Positions 42,878 to 52,408 are shown, numbered from the stretch's first letter. The stretch is DNA of 64,000 nucleotides from Jannaschia aquimarina (GCF_000877395.1 NZ_JYFE01000050.1:1-64000); one strand, 5' to 3'. A program made the numbers and translations. The notes: generated from the letters alone by a model not told the origin.

Positions 42878-43450
42878 ATGGCCATGACAGAGAAAGCGGT
42901 GCCCGATCCCCGCAAGGAGATCGTCGAGCACCTCCCCGCGATGCGCGCCTTTGCGGTGTCGCTGACCCGGAATGCTTCGCTGGCCGATGACATGGTGCAG
43001 GACGCACTCGTCAAGGCGTGGTCCAACCTAGACAAGTTTCAGCCCGGCACGAACATGCGGGCCTGGCTTTTCACGATCCTGCGCAACACCTACTACTCCA
43101 ACCGCCGCAAGGCGAAACGTGAGGTGCCGGACAGCGACGGGTCGATCACCGCATCGCTGTCTCGCAAGCCGGACCATGACGGCCGCCTGAACCTGCTCGA
43201 CTTCGAGGTGGCGTTCGCCAAGCTGCCAGAGGAACAGCGCGAGGCGCTGATCCTGGTGGGCGCATCCGGTTTTGCCTACGAAGAAGCGGCCGTGACGTGC
43301 GGCGTCGCCGTCGGCACCATCAAGAGCCGGGTCAATCGGGGGCGGGCCAAGCTGTCGGAACTCATGGACATTTCGGGGGACGAAGCGTTCGAACTGACCG
43401 ATAGTGCGACGATGGCGGTCGTTTCGGGCAGGCAAAACGGCAGCATGTAA
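42878..43450 (+). CDS. ecfG: ECF sigma factor EcfG (general stress response)
   Basis: A 190-residue ECF sigma factor of the EcfG group. Region 2 reads MRAFAVSLTRNASLADDMVQ and TNMRAWLFTILRNTYYSNRR. Region 4 reads LPEEQREALILVGASGFAYEEAA with a helix-turn-helix ending GTIKSRVNRGRAKL. It would direct polymerase to GGAAC-N16/17-CGTT promoters, several of which lie in this window. The start at 42878 has an alternative in-frame ATG six bases on. The stop overlaps the kinase ATG. Confidence 0.95.
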   Translation: MAMTEKAVPDPRKEIVEHLPAMRAFAVSLTRNASLADDMVQDALVKAWSNLDKFQPGTNMRAWLFTILRNTYYSNRRKAKREVPDSDGSITASLSRKPDHDGRLNLLDFEVAFAKLPEEQREALILVGASGFAYEEAAVTCGVAVGTIKSRVNRGRAKLSELMDISGDEAFELTDSATMAVVSGRQNGSM

Positions 43451-45165
43451 TGCGGTCCTTCGGATGGCGACACGGCGGGCTCACGCTGCGCGTGCTCGTG
43501 TTCCTGTCGCTGGCCCTGATGCCGCTGGGCGCGATCGCATTCTGGCAGACGCAGCGCCTTGCCGCGCAGACCATCGAGCAGGCGGAAAGCACGCTCTTGT
43601 CGCTCAGCGAGCATGCAGCCAACCCGCTTCAGGCCGATTTGCAACGCGGTATGGGCGCCCTGCACGCGCTGGCCGCCAGCTTCGGGCCCGGCTTTCAGGA
43701 CGGTGAGACCTGCGACCGTCTGCTGGCGCGGTTCATGTCGAACTACGACCTCTTTTCTTACGCTGCGTTCATCGGCACCGACGGCAGGATGACCTGTTCG
43801 TCGGATGGCCGCCAGTACGACTTTTCAGGGGATCCGCCGTTTCAGCGGGCGCTAGCGGATCAGCGCTCCACGATCACGGTGAATGAGAATGCCCCGCTCA
43901 GCGGTCGGCCTGTCCTGATCCTGACCAGCCCGATGCGCGAGCGGGACGCCCTCCTCGGGTTCCTTTCGGTCTCCATTCCGATCGATCGCATCGGCAACCG
44001 GCCCCAGGGGACCGTGTTGACCGAGCCGCTCCACCTCGTGACCTTCAATAATTACGGCGAGGTCCTGACCCGGCCGGATGGCGAGGCCGCAATGCCTTCG
44101 ATCCTGCCCGCCGACGTCTCGCTCGAGACCCTTGCGCGAGAGGGCGACCGGTCTTTCGTCGCAGCGGACAGCACCGGGGAGGAGCGCGTCTTCGCCAATG
44201 TCGCCGTCGTGCCCGGCCTCGTCTTCGCCCTGACCTCATGGCCGCTCGACGTGCTCGGCGGGTCCACCGTCAACAAGATCGTCCTGACAGGCCTCATGCC
44301 GGTCCTGATGTGGCTCCCCAGCCTTCTGGTCGCGGTTCTGGCGCTGGAACGGCTGGTCTTCCGTCACATCCGGTCGCTCAGCCGCCAGATGAACGCCTTC
44401 GCCCGCCGCCGGAGCCTGATCCGGACGCCGATGCTGACGAATGCCGGATCCGAACTCGCGCAGATCGAGGCCGACTTCCGCGCGATGGCTGGCGCGATCC
44501 TGCAGGATGAAGCGTTGCTTGAGAATAACCTGCGCGAGAAGAACATCCTCCTCAAGGAGGTGCACCACCGCGTGAAGAACAACCTCCAGCTCATCTCTTC
44601 GATCATGAACATGCAGGCCCGGCGGCTAAAGGGGGCCGAAGCGCGCGACGTCCTGCGTCGGATGCAGGATCGCGTGATGGGCCTCGCCGCCGTACACCGC
44701 TCGCTCTACCAGACGGAGGATATGGGACGGATCGATGCCGGCGCGCTGGTCGGGGATCTGTCGCGCCAGATCGTCGTGAGTTCCGCAGATGGCGGCGCGA
44801 TCGAGTTCGACGCGGATGTGGATCAGGTGCTGCTCGACGCCGACCGCGCCGTCGCTCTGTCGCTGACCGTGTCCGAGGCCATGACCAACGCGGTGGAGCA
44901 TGCGCGCGCAAAGGAAGGCGAACACGGTGCGATCCATCTGGCCCTCAAGCGAGAAGAGGGGTCGGCCCGGCTGACCATCTCGAACGGCTGCGCGTCGGGC
45001 GGCGGCGGCGCGGATGACGGGGGGACCGGTCTGGGCCTGCAGCTGGTCACGGCCTTCGCGAGACAATTGAACGGCAAGCTGGATGTCAGCCAAGACGAGG
45101 GGACGTTCCGTCTCGACCTTTTGTTCCCTATCGAAGGCGATAAGAATGCCTCCCTCGACTACTGA
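43450..45165 (+). CDS. sensor histidine kinase of the HisKA_2/HWE type (PhyK-like)
   Basis: A 571-residue membrane kinase, probably the PhyR phosphodonor. Two transmembrane helices (about residues 12-32 and 280-300) flank a periplasmic sensor domain resembling the CHASE/dCache type. A HAMP-like linker and the HisKA_2 domain follow (EVHHRVKNNLQL with phosphoacceptor His373). The ATP domain has SEAMTNAVEHA and DGGTGLGLQLV. It overlaps ecfG by one base and the phospholipase D-like gene by 20 bases. Pairing with PhyR is inferred from position. Confidence 0.88.
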   Translation: MRSFGWRHGGLTLRVLVFLSLALMPLGAIAFWQTQRLAAQTIEQAESTLLSLSEHAANPLQADLQRGMGALHALAASFGPGFQDGETCDRLLARFMSNYDLFSYAAFIGTDGRMTCSSDGRQYDFSGDPPFQRALADQRSTITVNENAPLSGRPVLILTSPMRERDALLGFLSVSIPIDRIGNRPQGTVLTEPLHLVTFNNYGEVLTRPDGEAAMPSILPADVSLETLAREGDRSFVAADSTGEERVFANVAVVPGLVFALTSWPLDVLGGSTVNKIVLTGLMPVLMWLPSLLVAVLALERLVFRHIRSLSRQMNAFARRRSLIRTPMLTNAGSELAQIEADFRAMAGAILQDEALLENNLREKNILLKEVHHRVKNNLQLISSIMNMQARRLKGAEARDVLRRMQDRVMGLAAVHRSLYQTEDMGRIDAGALVGDLSRQIVVSSADGGAIEFDADVDQVLLDADRAVALSLTVSEAMTNAVEHARAKEGEHGAIHLALKREEGSARLTISNGCASGGGGADDGGTGLGLQLVTAFARQLNGKLDVSQDEGTFRLDLLFPIEGDKNASLDY

Positions 45166-46705
45166 ACATCCGCCCCTCGACATCCTCATCACGGCGGCCG
45201 AGGCCTATCCCGCCTTCGAACGGCTCTGCCTGTCGGCGACCCGCCGGATCGACGGGGGGTTTCGGATCTTCGATCTCTCGACCCGCCTGCGCAGTCCCGA
45301 GGCGCGTGAGATCGGAGAGGATTGGTTCGACCTCCTGCTCCATCTCGCGCGGCGCGGTGTCGAGATCCGCTTTACCCTCTCGGACTTCGATCCCGTGGTC
45401 GGGACCGAGTTGCACGGCCTGACCTGGCGCACGCTCAAGCAGGCGGTTTCACTCTCCGAACTCGCGGGGCCAGAGGCACGGGTCCGCTTCACGCCCTCGC
45501 TTCATCCGGCCGAGGTCGGGTGGCTCGCCCGAATGGCGCTCTGGCCGCGCGTCGACCGGATGCTGCGCGAGAAGGCCGGGCGTCTGATGCGCCTGGACCG
45601 GCCCCGGCGGTCGCAGTTCATGCAGCGCCATCCCCATCTGTCCCGCCTGCTGCTGGTCGACGGCTCCGGCGCCGCGCCCCGTCTCTGGCCCGCGCCGCCG
45701 CTTTCGCCGGTGACCCACCATCAGAAGGTCGCGGTGATCGACGACCGCGCGGTCTATATCGGCGGCCTCGACCTGAATGAGCGGCGCTGGGACGATCCCG
45801 CCCACGAACAGCCGGCCGAGGCGACATGGCACGACATCCAGGTCATCTCCCACGACCCCGCCGCCGCCCGTGCCGCCCGCAAGCATCTGGAGGAATTCGT
45901 CGACGTGATCGAGCGGCAGGCCGAGCCGTCGGTCCTCGACGGTCCGATCCTGAGAACCGTGTCCGCCCGCAGTCATGGCGGGGCTATCCGTCTGTCGCCC
46001 AAGCCGATCCTGGCCGAGATCTTCGAGGCGACGATCGAAGGGATCCGTGCGGCGGAACGGCTGATCTATATCGAGACGCAGTTCTTTCGCGACCGCAGGA
46101 TCGCGCACGAGTTGATCCGCGCGGCAAGGCGCAAGCCCGATCTGACGCTCATCCTGATGCTTCCGGCCCGACCCGAGGATGTCGCCTTCTACAAGTCCCG
46201 CCGTTCGGACGCGCGGTTCGGAGAGTTCCTGCAGGCCTATTGCGTTTCGGGGACACGACGCGCCTTTCGGGGCCGTTGCTTTATCGGTGCCCCCGCCCGG
46301 CCCGTGACGGCGCAGGGCGCGGGGCTCGACACGCTGCATGGTGCGCCGATCATCTATCTCCATTCGAAGCTGGTCGTTTTCGACGATCGGCGCGCGATCG
46401 TCTCCTCTGCCAATCTCAACGGCCGATCCATGCATTGGGACACGGAACTGGGTCTCGCCATCGACGATCCCTCGGACGTGGTACGTCTGCGGCACCGCGC
46501 GATGGCGGCGATGCTGGCCACCGGAGACACCCCGCCCGAAGGATTTGCCGATCCCGCAACCGCCGTCGGTGAATGGCAGCGCCTTGCCGTGTCGAATGCG
46601 CGGCGGCGGCCGGAACAGCGGGAGGGTTTCGTCCTTCCCTACCTCACCCGGCCGGGACGCCGCTTCGGACGCCAGCTTCCCGCGATACCCGAAGAGATGG
46701 TCTGA
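45146..46705 (+). CDS. phospholipase D-like protein
   Basis: A 519-residue phosphatidyltransferase/phospholipase D superfamily protein with two complete HKD motifs: His192-x-Lys194-x4-Asp199 and His406-x-Lys408-x4-Asp413, the latter followed by SSANLNGRS. No signal peptide is evident. It could act on phospholipids or other phosphodiesters. Its ATG lies within the end of the kinase gene, so it is part of the stress operon by position. The start at 45146 gives MPPSTTEHPPLDIL. Confidence 0.85.
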   Translation: MPPSTTEHPPLDILITAAEAYPAFERLCLSATRRIDGGFRIFDLSTRLRSPEAREIGEDWFDLLLHLARRGVEIRFTLSDFDPVVGTELHGLTWRTLKQAVSLSELAGPEARVRFTPSLHPAEVGWLARMALWPRVDRMLREKAGRLMRLDRPRRSQFMQRHPHLSRLLLVDGSGAAPRLWPAPPLSPVTHHQKVAVIDDRAVYIGGLDLNERRWDDPAHEQPAEATWHDIQVISHDPAAARAARKHLEEFVDVIERQAEPSVLDGPILRTVSARSHGGAIRLSPKPILAEIFEATIEGIRAAERLIYIETQFFRDRRIAHELIRAARRKPDLTLILMLPARPEDVAFYKSRRSDARFGEFLQAYCVSGTRRAFRGRCFIGAPARPVTAQGAGLDTLHGAPIIYLHSKLVVFDDRRAIVSSANLNGRSMHWDTELGLAIDDPSDVVRLRHRAMAAMLATGDTPPEGFADPATAVGEWQRLAVSNARRRPEQREGFVLPYLTRPGRRFGRQLPAIPEEMV

Positions 46706-46784
46706 GCACGGCGATCCCGCGTGCCGTGGCGAAGGCGTCAGGACCGCCGACCGACGCGGCCGACGGCGAGGCCGGGGGAACTTG

Positions 46785-47243
46785 TCAGATCGAGCTTTGC
46801 CCGCTCGCGACCCAGTCAGCGAGGATGTCGCTGGTCGACGGTCGTCCACCCGCCGGAGCAGTCATCCCGCGCGCCCGCATCACGTCATCGAGGGCATGAA
46901 GCGCGTCGACCATTTCGCTGGCCAGATCCACGTCCCCGGAGGCGCGCGCCGCAGCATAGCGGTGCGGCAAGGTCGCGTGGAGCGCGGCAAGCTCCGACCC
47001 CGACAGGGCGCGGAAGGTGGCATGGAAGGACCGGTAGGCGCCCTGATCCACGTAAATCGTTCCCCCCGCATCCTCCGCCAGAAGGAATTGGATTTCGGTG
47101 ATCTGCTCGTCCGTCAGCTTGGATGCCCCGCCCCGCTCGTTCAGCGCCGCACCGGCGGCGAGCCCCATGACGACGGCGCCACCCATGGCCCAGGTGCCGA
47201 CCAGTCGGGGAAGAAAGCTCCGTACTCTGCGTGACGCTCTCAT
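46785..47243 (-). CDS. hypothetical secreted or membrane-anchored protein
   Basis: A 152-residue protein with an N-terminal hydrophobic segment (about residues 15-35) after several arginines, so either a signal peptide or a membrane anchor. The remaining helical domain contains LTDEQITEIQFLLAED and GSELAALHATLPHRYAAARA. I do not recognise a family. It follows the pilin-like gene on the same strand with a gap of about 85 bases. Confidence 0.6.
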   Translation of the reverse strand: MRASRRVRSFLPRLVGTWAMGGAVVMGLAAGAALNERGGASKLTDEQITEIQFLLAEDAGGTIYVDQGAYRSFHATFRALSGSELAALHATLPHRYAAARASGDVDLASEMVDALHALDDVMRARGMTAPAGGRPSTSDILADWVASGQSSI

Positions 47244-47327
47244 CGCTAAACCCCTGCCTGACCCCTTCCGCGCCTAGACCCGAGACGGGGCAGGCGCGGG
47301 GCGGAAATCGGGCGAAGTTGAGGCGCG

Positions 47328-47858
47328 TCAGCCTCCTCCGAAGGTGTAGCTCACGGTCGTGTCCGTCAGGTTGTACTGCGAGGCTGCGTCGGAAAGCGCT
47401 TCTGCAGCGTTGGCGACGGCCAGCGCGGTATTCGGGTCCGCCGACACGCTGTCCGGGCGATCGGATCCCTCGTTCGCGTAATGGGCGTCGAGAGCCGCCT
47501 GGACGTCGTTCGCGAAGCCCTCATTATCGTCGCTCGGATCGTCGATCAGCTCGCCTTCCATCATCTCGTTCCAGGCGCCGGCAAGGGCCGCGACATCCGC
47601 TGAGGGCAAGTTGTTGAGCGTCTGCATGATGGCTTCGAAGCCTTCCCGGCTGTAGGCGTTGTAGCCATGATGCGCCGCGGACATACGTCCGAACCGCCAC
47701 TTGTCGACGTTATTGGTGTAATGGGACGTCTGTGTGGACATCCCGACCTTGATGACGGCCATGACGGCGATGGCCAACGCGACGGCCCCGGCAGTAAGGA
47801 CGCTCCAGTCGACACTGAGGGCACCGCGTTCGTCTCGCAGGAAAGTCAGGGTCGCCAT
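47328..47858 (-). CDS. pilin-like protein with class III-type leader
   Basis: A 176-residue protein with a short leader ending RDERG, then ALSVDWSVLTAGAVALAIAVMAVI. A prepilin peptidase cut after Gly would leave an acidic residue (Asp) at position 5 before a hydrophobic helix, as in Flp-type pilins. The remaining roughly 145 residues are acidic and rich in Ala, Asn and Asp. No tad or pil genes lie nearby, so it may be an orphan pseudopilin. The start at 47858 gives MATLTFLRDERG. Confidence 0.65.
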   Translation of the reverse strand: MATLTFLRDERGALSVDWSVLTAGAVALAIAVMAVIKVGMSTQTSHYTNNVDKWRFGRMSAAHHGYNAYSREGFEAIMQTLNNLPSADVAALAGAWNEMMEGELIDDPSDDNEGFANDVQAALDAHYANEGSDRPDSVSADPNTALAVANAAEALSDAASQYNLTDTTVSYTFGGG

Positions 47859-47967
47859 ATCGAATCTCTCGTCTGAATCAGTCCAACTGGCTGGAACCTG
47901 ACGCAGGATCACGGCGAAACCGGGGCCGACAGGGCTCCGATCCGGAAACGGTCCGTCTACCGGTGGG

Positions 47968-48402
47968 TTACCAGTGCCCGGTATTCTCCATCGACGCCCA
48001 GGGCTCCTGCGGGGGCTTCGCATCGCCCTTCTGCAGCAGTTCCACAGAGATGTTGTCGGGCGACCGCACGAAGGCCATGTGCCCGTCCCGCGGGGGCCGA
48101 TTGATGGTCACGCCGTTATCCATCAGCGTCTGGCACAAGGCGTAGATGTCATCGACGCGGTAGGCCAGATGGCCGAAATGGCGGCTGTCGCTGGGCAGCC
48201 CCTCGTCGCCGTCCCAGTTATAGGTCAGTTCCACATCGGCATGGCCGTCCTCCTGTCCGGGCGGACACAGGAAGACCAGCGTGAAGCGGCCCTTCTCGTT
48301 CTCCGTCCGGCGCCGCTCCTTGAGGCCCAGCATCTCGTAGAAGGCGATGCTTTTCTCCAGGTCCTTCACCCGGACCATGGTGTGCAGGTACTCGATCGAC
48401 AT
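47968..48402 (-). CDS. gloA: VOC-family protein, lactoylglutathione lyase-like
   Basis: A 144-residue protein of the glyoxalase I type, which isomerises the methylglyoxal-glutathione adduct. Motifs are YLHTMVRVKDLEKSIAFYEM at the start, DVELTYNWD near residue 70, FGHLAYRVDDIY with a metal-ligand His, and VRSPDNISVELLQK with the catalytic Glu. GGAGG lies seven bases before the ATG at 48402. It diverges from the OsmC gene. Confidence 0.87.
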   Translation of the reverse strand: MSIEYLHTMVRVKDLEKSIAFYEMLGLKERRRTENEKGRFTLVFLCPPGQEDGHADVELTYNWDGDEGLPSDSRHFGHLAYRVDDIYALCQTLMDNGVTINRPPRDGHMAFVRSPDNISVELLQKGDAKPPQEPWASMENTGHW

Positions 48403-48481
48403 GGCTGCCCCTCCGTTCGGCTTGCGTCGTTCCAGACATAGGCGCACCAACGCGTCCGACGAGATCGCAGGGAGGACAGCC

Positions 48482-49075
48482 ATGACCGACGACACCGACT
48501 TCCACGTGGGCGAGCGGGCGGATGCCCAGCCCCGGCCCACCGCCTTCGAGGCCGCGCCCTTCGTCAAGTCGCGCCCGCCCGAGCCCACGCGCTTCGAGGT
48601 CGTGCTCACCGCCGAGGCGACGACCCGCCAGAAGAAGCAGGGCGAGGTGCAGGTGAACATCCCCGGCTTCTCGCCCGTCCGCCTCTATTGCGACGAGCAG
48701 ACGCCCGTGGGCGACGACACGGCACCGCCGCCGCTGGCCTTCATGTGCGCGGGTATCGGCTTCTGCCTGATGACGCATCTGACCGATATCTACACCGCCC
48801 GGGGCATCGCCGTGAAAGGCTTGCGGCTCGAACAGCGGGTGAAGTTCCGCACAAACCTCGCCACGATGCGCGAACTGGGCCATTCCACCGACGGCGCCAT
48901 GGAGCATATCGAGACCCATGTCCTGATCGACAGCGACGAACCCCAGGAGCGGATCCGCGACCTCATGGAAGAGGCCGAGAACGCGTGCATGGCCCATTTC
49001 GCCCTGCGCAACCCGATCCCGTGGTCCTCGCGTCTGGTCCTCAACGGGGAAGAGATCGCCGCCGACGAAGGGTAG
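48482..49075 (+). CDS. OsmC-family peroxidase-like protein
   Basis: A 197-residue OsmC/Ohr-fold protein. The two thiols expected for peroxide reduction are present in CAGIGFCLMTHL near residue 85 and ENACMAHFAL near residue 170. Members reduce organic hydroperoxides or act on other thiol-linked substrates. GGGAGG precedes the start at 48482. Divergent from gloA across an 80-base spacer, so the two detoxification genes may share control. Confidence 0.87.
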   Translation: MTDDTDFHVGERADAQPRPTAFEAAPFVKSRPPEPTRFEVVLTAEATTRQKKQGEVQVNIPGFSPVRLYCDEQTPVGDDTAPPPLAFMCAGIGFCLMTHLTDIYTARGIAVKGLRLEQRVKFRTNLATMRELGHSTDGAMEHIETHVLIDSDEPQERIRDLMEEAENACMAHFALRNPIPWSSRLVLNGEEIAADEG

Positions 49076-49321
49076 GGACCTCGGCCCCCACCTCGTCGAA
49101 GACCGGGCGCGGGGCGTCCTGCGCCGGGCCGGGTGCAAGAGGCCCCGCCCGGCGCGGACCTCCGCCTGATTGATCGACCCGATCGTCTCCTCGCCGTTCC
49201 ACCCGTCGCTCGGGATGACCGGCCCGGTCCGTTTCATGGGCATATAGCCTCCGAAGACGGCGAACTCGTCGGTGCTGCCGCCATGGCCTATGAACCGGAC
49301 CGGTCCGATGTCCAGGACCAT
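49076..49321 (-). pseudogene. possible gene fragment, frame disturbed
   Basis: On the minus strand an ATG at 49321, four bases after the stop of the preceding fragment, opens a protein-like frame (VLDIGPVRFIGHGGSTDEF, then VFGGYMPMKRTGPVIPSDGW). After about 60 residues it turns low-complexity and runs antisense into the OsmC gene. Another minus frame then looks more protein-like (APRPVFDEVGAEVPTLRR) up to its stop near 49041. A frameshift in this GC-rich stretch would join the two. No homologue is recognised. Confidence 0.4.
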
Positions 49322-49325
49322 CCAC

Positions 49326-49642
49326 CTAATCCCATGAGGCCGGGGGCGGGACAGGCCCGTCGACGACACGGATCACCACCTGCACGATGCAGCCCTCAAT
49401 CAGCGTCATCGCCGCGCCCGGCACGTCATTTGCGGCCAGGGCGGTGCAAAATCCCGCGTGGGCCCACAGGTCCGGCCGTCCGTCCCCTCCGCAGCGGCAG
49501 GCAGAGGACAGATCAGCGTCAGGACCGGCCCGACCGGCGCGATGGGGAGACATGGTCGCAGGCCCGCCTTCGGTCCATCGCCTTCCGGGTCACGGAGCGG
49601 GATCGCATCGGTCAAGCGGGCAGCCTGTGCCCTTGGCTTCAA
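49326..49642 (-). pseudogene. exported-protein gene with apparent frameshift in a G run
   Basis: One minus frame, from a TTG at 49642 that overlaps the stop of the DUF1444 gene (TTGA), encodes a signal-like stretch (PCLPIAPVGPVLTLICPLPAAA region). It then becomes meaningless, while the next frame continues as GRPDLWAHAGFCTALAAND and ends VVIRVVDGPVPPPASWD. Adding one G to the four-G run (opposite 49484-49487) fuses both into a small exported protein. This may be a real frameshift or a sequencing error. The start is uncertain. Confidence 0.45.
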
Positions 49643-50454
49643 TCCTCGCCGTCGAGCTGCAGCGCCCCGCCTCGGTCATACCGAAAGATCAGATCGCTCT
49701 GGGGGTGATCGACGATGGACCTCGTTTCGGCGACGAGCATCTCAAGGCTCGGTCGGGCCGCCGGGTTCTCCGCGTCCATTAGATAGAGCGGTGACCGGCC
49801 CGGCAGGGCGATCAGAAGGCTGCGCATCTCCAGAGACCTGGCGATGTCGTCCATGACCGCGCCATTCAAGAGCATCGACGGCAGCAGCCACCCTATCTGC
49901 GGGTCCTCCGGTTCGACGGTCGAAACCGCTCCGGTTCTGACCTCGAGGCCCAGGCCGATCTCGCGAAGGTTCTCTTCCGCCCGCGCCATCGCCGTCTCCG
50001 CGGTCCAGCCCGTTCCGGCAAGGGAGTCTTCGGACAGCATGGCCAGAGACGTCTCGCCCTCATAGCCCAGCAGCACGCAAAGATCCCCGGCCAGCGGGCG
50101 CGACACGAGGTCGACGCCCTGATTTGCGAAGTCCCGATGGCGCACGAGCGGGATCAGACATGCGGGGTCGAACGTGTCGGGCTCGACGCTCGGCATGGGC
50201 GCCGCGATCGCGGTCTTGATCTGCGACAACACCCCGTTCCGCGCGAGGGTCGGGGAATTCGCATAGCTCTTCCAGAAGTTGTCCAGGATCAGGCGAAGCT
50301 CGTCGCCTTCCTCCTGACCCTCTCGAAAGACCTCCACCACGAACGGTTCGGGCGAGCGGATCTCGACGATCCCCGGCTGTCGCGCCAGATGCGCCGTCAA
50401 CGCATTCTGGAACCGCTCGGGCGTCAGGAACATGTTGCCGATCCAGGGGATCAT
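49639..50454 (-). CDS. DUF1444 family protein
   Basis: A 271-residue soluble protein of the DUF1444 (YtpQ-like) family: FLTPERFQNALTAHLARQPG at the start, LDNFWKSYANSPTLARNGVL near residue 58, ACLIPLVRHRDF near residue 98 and PLYLMDAENPAARPSLEM near the end. No enzymatic motif is known. The start at 50454 gives MIPWIGNMFLTPERF. It ends in overlap with a degraded downstream gene. Confidence 0.75.
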   Translation of the reverse strand: MIPWIGNMFLTPERFQNALTAHLARQPGIVEIRSPEPFVVEVFREGQEEGDELRLILDNFWKSYANSPTLARNGVLSQIKTAIAAPMPSVEPDTFDPACLIPLVRHRDFANQGVDLVSRPLAGDLCVLLGYEGETSLAMLSEDSLAGTGWTAETAMARAEENLREIGLGLEVRTGAVSTVEPEDPQIGWLLPSMLLNGAVMDDIARSLEMRSLLIALPGRSPLYLMDAENPAARPSLEMLVAETRSIVDHPQSDLIFRYDRGGALQLDGED

Positions 50455-50540
50455 GAAAACTCTCCATGGGTGCGGTCCCGTGATCGCGGGAAAGGACGGC
50501 CGCAGAATGGTCCCGCCACGGCGACGGAATGGCAGGCGCG

Positions 50541-51401
50541 TTAGGCGGCAGGTACCCGCGCGGGCGTCCAGGCCTCGCGTCGCAGCGCCTCCCGGCTCAC
50601 CAGCGTCACCGTCACGAAGCTGACCCACAGCAGCAGGTACCACGAGCCCAGCTTGCCCCAGCTCACGAAATCCAGCGCGCCCTGTCCCGCATAGGTCCAG
50701 GTCTGTGTGAAGGTGCCCACGTTCTCGGCCACCCAGATCGCGAAGGCCGCCATCAGCGCCGCCACCGGCATCGGCATCCACCAGTGCCGGTCGCTGATGC
50801 GGAACCACACCCGCGTGCGCCCGAACATCAGCACCGTCGCCGCGAACAGCGCCACCCGCAGGTCCGGCCCGAAATGGTGCCAGAAGAAGTTGCCGTAGAT
50901 CGCCCCCGCCAGCGCCACCGTCGCCCAGAAGGGCGGGTAGGGCGCGAAGGCCATGTCGAAGACCCGGATCACCCGCGCGATGTAGCTGCCCACGGCCGCG
51001 TACATGAACCCGCTGAAGAGCGGTACGCCCGCGATCTCGAAGTGCCCGTGATCGGGGTAGTCCCACGACCCCATATGCAGCTTGAACACCTCCATCGCGG
51101 TGCCCGTCAGGTGGAACAGCGCGATCACACGCACCTCCGCCCAGCTCTCCAGCCGCGCCGCCACGAAGATCGCCTGCGTGGCCACCGCGAAGACGAACAG
51201 CGCGTCGTAGCGCGTCAGCCACCAGTCCGGCTCCCAGACCAGGCGGGTCACGACGATGGCCACCAGGAACAGGCCGCCGAACAGCGCCGCCCAGCCCTGC
51301 TTGAGCACGAACATCACCAGTTCCGCCATCGGTCCTGGCAGGCGGGCGCGGGCCCAGTCGCCCATGCGCCGCTCCAGGAAGGCGGTGCCCCGGTCGGTCA
51401 T
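50541..51401 (-). CDS. DUF817 membrane protein
   Basis: A 286-residue integral membrane protein of the DUF817 family with about eight helices. Conserved segments are [17 protein letters not shown] near residue 25, [16 protein letters not shown] near residue 107 with several charged and aromatic residues between helices, and [15 protein letters not shown] near the end. Function unknown. The ATG at 51401 is preferred over a GTG three codons upstream. Divergent from thyX. Confidence 0.82.
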   Translation of the reverse strand: MTDRGTAFLERRMGDWARARLPGPMAELVMFVLKQGWAALFGGLFLVAIVVTRLVWEPDWWLTRYDALFVFAVATQAIFVAARLESWAEVRVIALFHLTGTAMEVFKLHMGSWDYPDHGHFEIAGVPLFSGFMYAAVGSYIARVIRVFDMAFAPYPPFWATVALAGAIYGNFFWHHFGPDLRVALFAATVLMFGRTRVWFRISDRHWWMPMPVAALMAAFAIWVAENVGTFTQTWTYAGQGALDFVSWGKLGSWYLLLWVSFVTVTLVSREALRREAWTPARVPAA

Positions 51402-51487
51402 TATCGCCACAGCGCGCCCCCATCATGTTGCGGCCCGGCGCGCCTCCGGTCCAAAATCCGGTAACGCGAATCCCACGAGGTCATCCC

Positions 51488-52408
51488 ATGCCGCTTTCCC
51501 CCGAGCAACAGGCCGAGATCGACGCCCAGCGCGCCGAGACCCATCAGACCCGCCGCGCCGTCGCGCCCGGAATGGAGGCGTGGCTCTACAAGGCCGTTCC
51601 CGTGCTCGACCACGGCTTCGTGCGGGCGATCGACTACATGGGCGACGATGCGGCGATCTGTCAGGCGGCGCGGGTCAGCTACGGCCGGGGCACCAAGTCG
51701 GTCTCCAACGATGCGGGTCTGATCCGCTATCTGATGCGGCACTGGCATTCGACGCCGTTCGAGATGTGCGAGCTCAAGCTGCACGTGAAGCTGCCGGTTT
51801 TCGTGGCCCGTCAGTGGATCCGCCACCGCACCGCCAACGTGAACGAGTATTCCGCCCGCTATTCGATCCTCGATCGGGAGTTCTACATTCCCGAGCCGGG
51901 CGCGCTGGCGGCGCAATCGACGGTGAACAACCAGGGCCGCGGCGCCGCGCTGGAGGGGGCGGAGGCCGCCCGCGTCCTCGACTGGCTCCGCGACGACGCG
52001 ACGCGCGCCTACGACCATTACGAGGCGATGATCGGAGAGACCGGGCCCGACGGCACGCCTCAGCAGGGCCTCGCGCGGGAGCTTGCGCGCATGAACCTGC
52101 CCGCCAACGTCTACACGCAATGGTACTGGAAGGTGGACCTCCACAACCTCTTCCACTTCCTGCGGCTGCGGGCGGACAGCCACGCCCAGTGGGAGATCCG
52201 CGTCTATGCCGAGGCGATCTGCAAGATGGTCGCCGACTGGGTCCCCCACGCCTATTCCGCCTTCGAGGATTACCGCTTGGGCGGCGCCCAGTTGTCTGCG
52301 AAGGGGGTGGAGTGCGTTAAGAGAATGTTAAGGGGCGAGGAGGTTACTCAGGAGACCTCCGGCATGAGCAAGGGGGAATGGCGAGAGTTCATGGGGGTGG
52401 TTGGGTGA
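51488..52408 (+). CDS. thyX: FAD-dependent thymidylate synthase
   Basis: Makes dTMP from dUMP using FAD and methylene-tetrahydrofolate. The 306-residue protein has the ThyX signature [15 protein letters not shown] near residue 115, [18 protein letters not shown] before it, and [13 protein letters not shown] near residue 220. Its length with a long N-terminal arm fits the alphaproteobacterial form. The stop overlaps the start of the AT-rich channel gene (GTGA). No thyA is seen in the window. Confidence 0.96.
   Translation: MPLSPEQQAEIDAQRAETHQTRRAVAPGMEAWLYKAVPVLDHGFVRAIDYMGDDAAICQAARVSYGRGTKSVSNDAGLIRYLMRHWHSTPFEMCELKLHVKLPVFVARQWIRHRTANVNEYSARYSILDREFYIPEPGALAAQSTVNNQGRGAALEGAEAARVLDWLRDDATRAYDHYEAMIGETGPDGTPQQGLARELARMNLPANVYTQWYWKVDLHNLFHFLRLRADSHAQWEIRVYAEAICKMVADWVPHAYSAFEDYRLGGAQLSAKGVECVKRMLRGEEVTQETSGMSKGEWREFMGVVG

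Noticed and set aside
45449-46849. 466-codon minus-strand reading frame
   Set aside because: Antisense to the phospholipase D-like gene, which has both HKD motifs.
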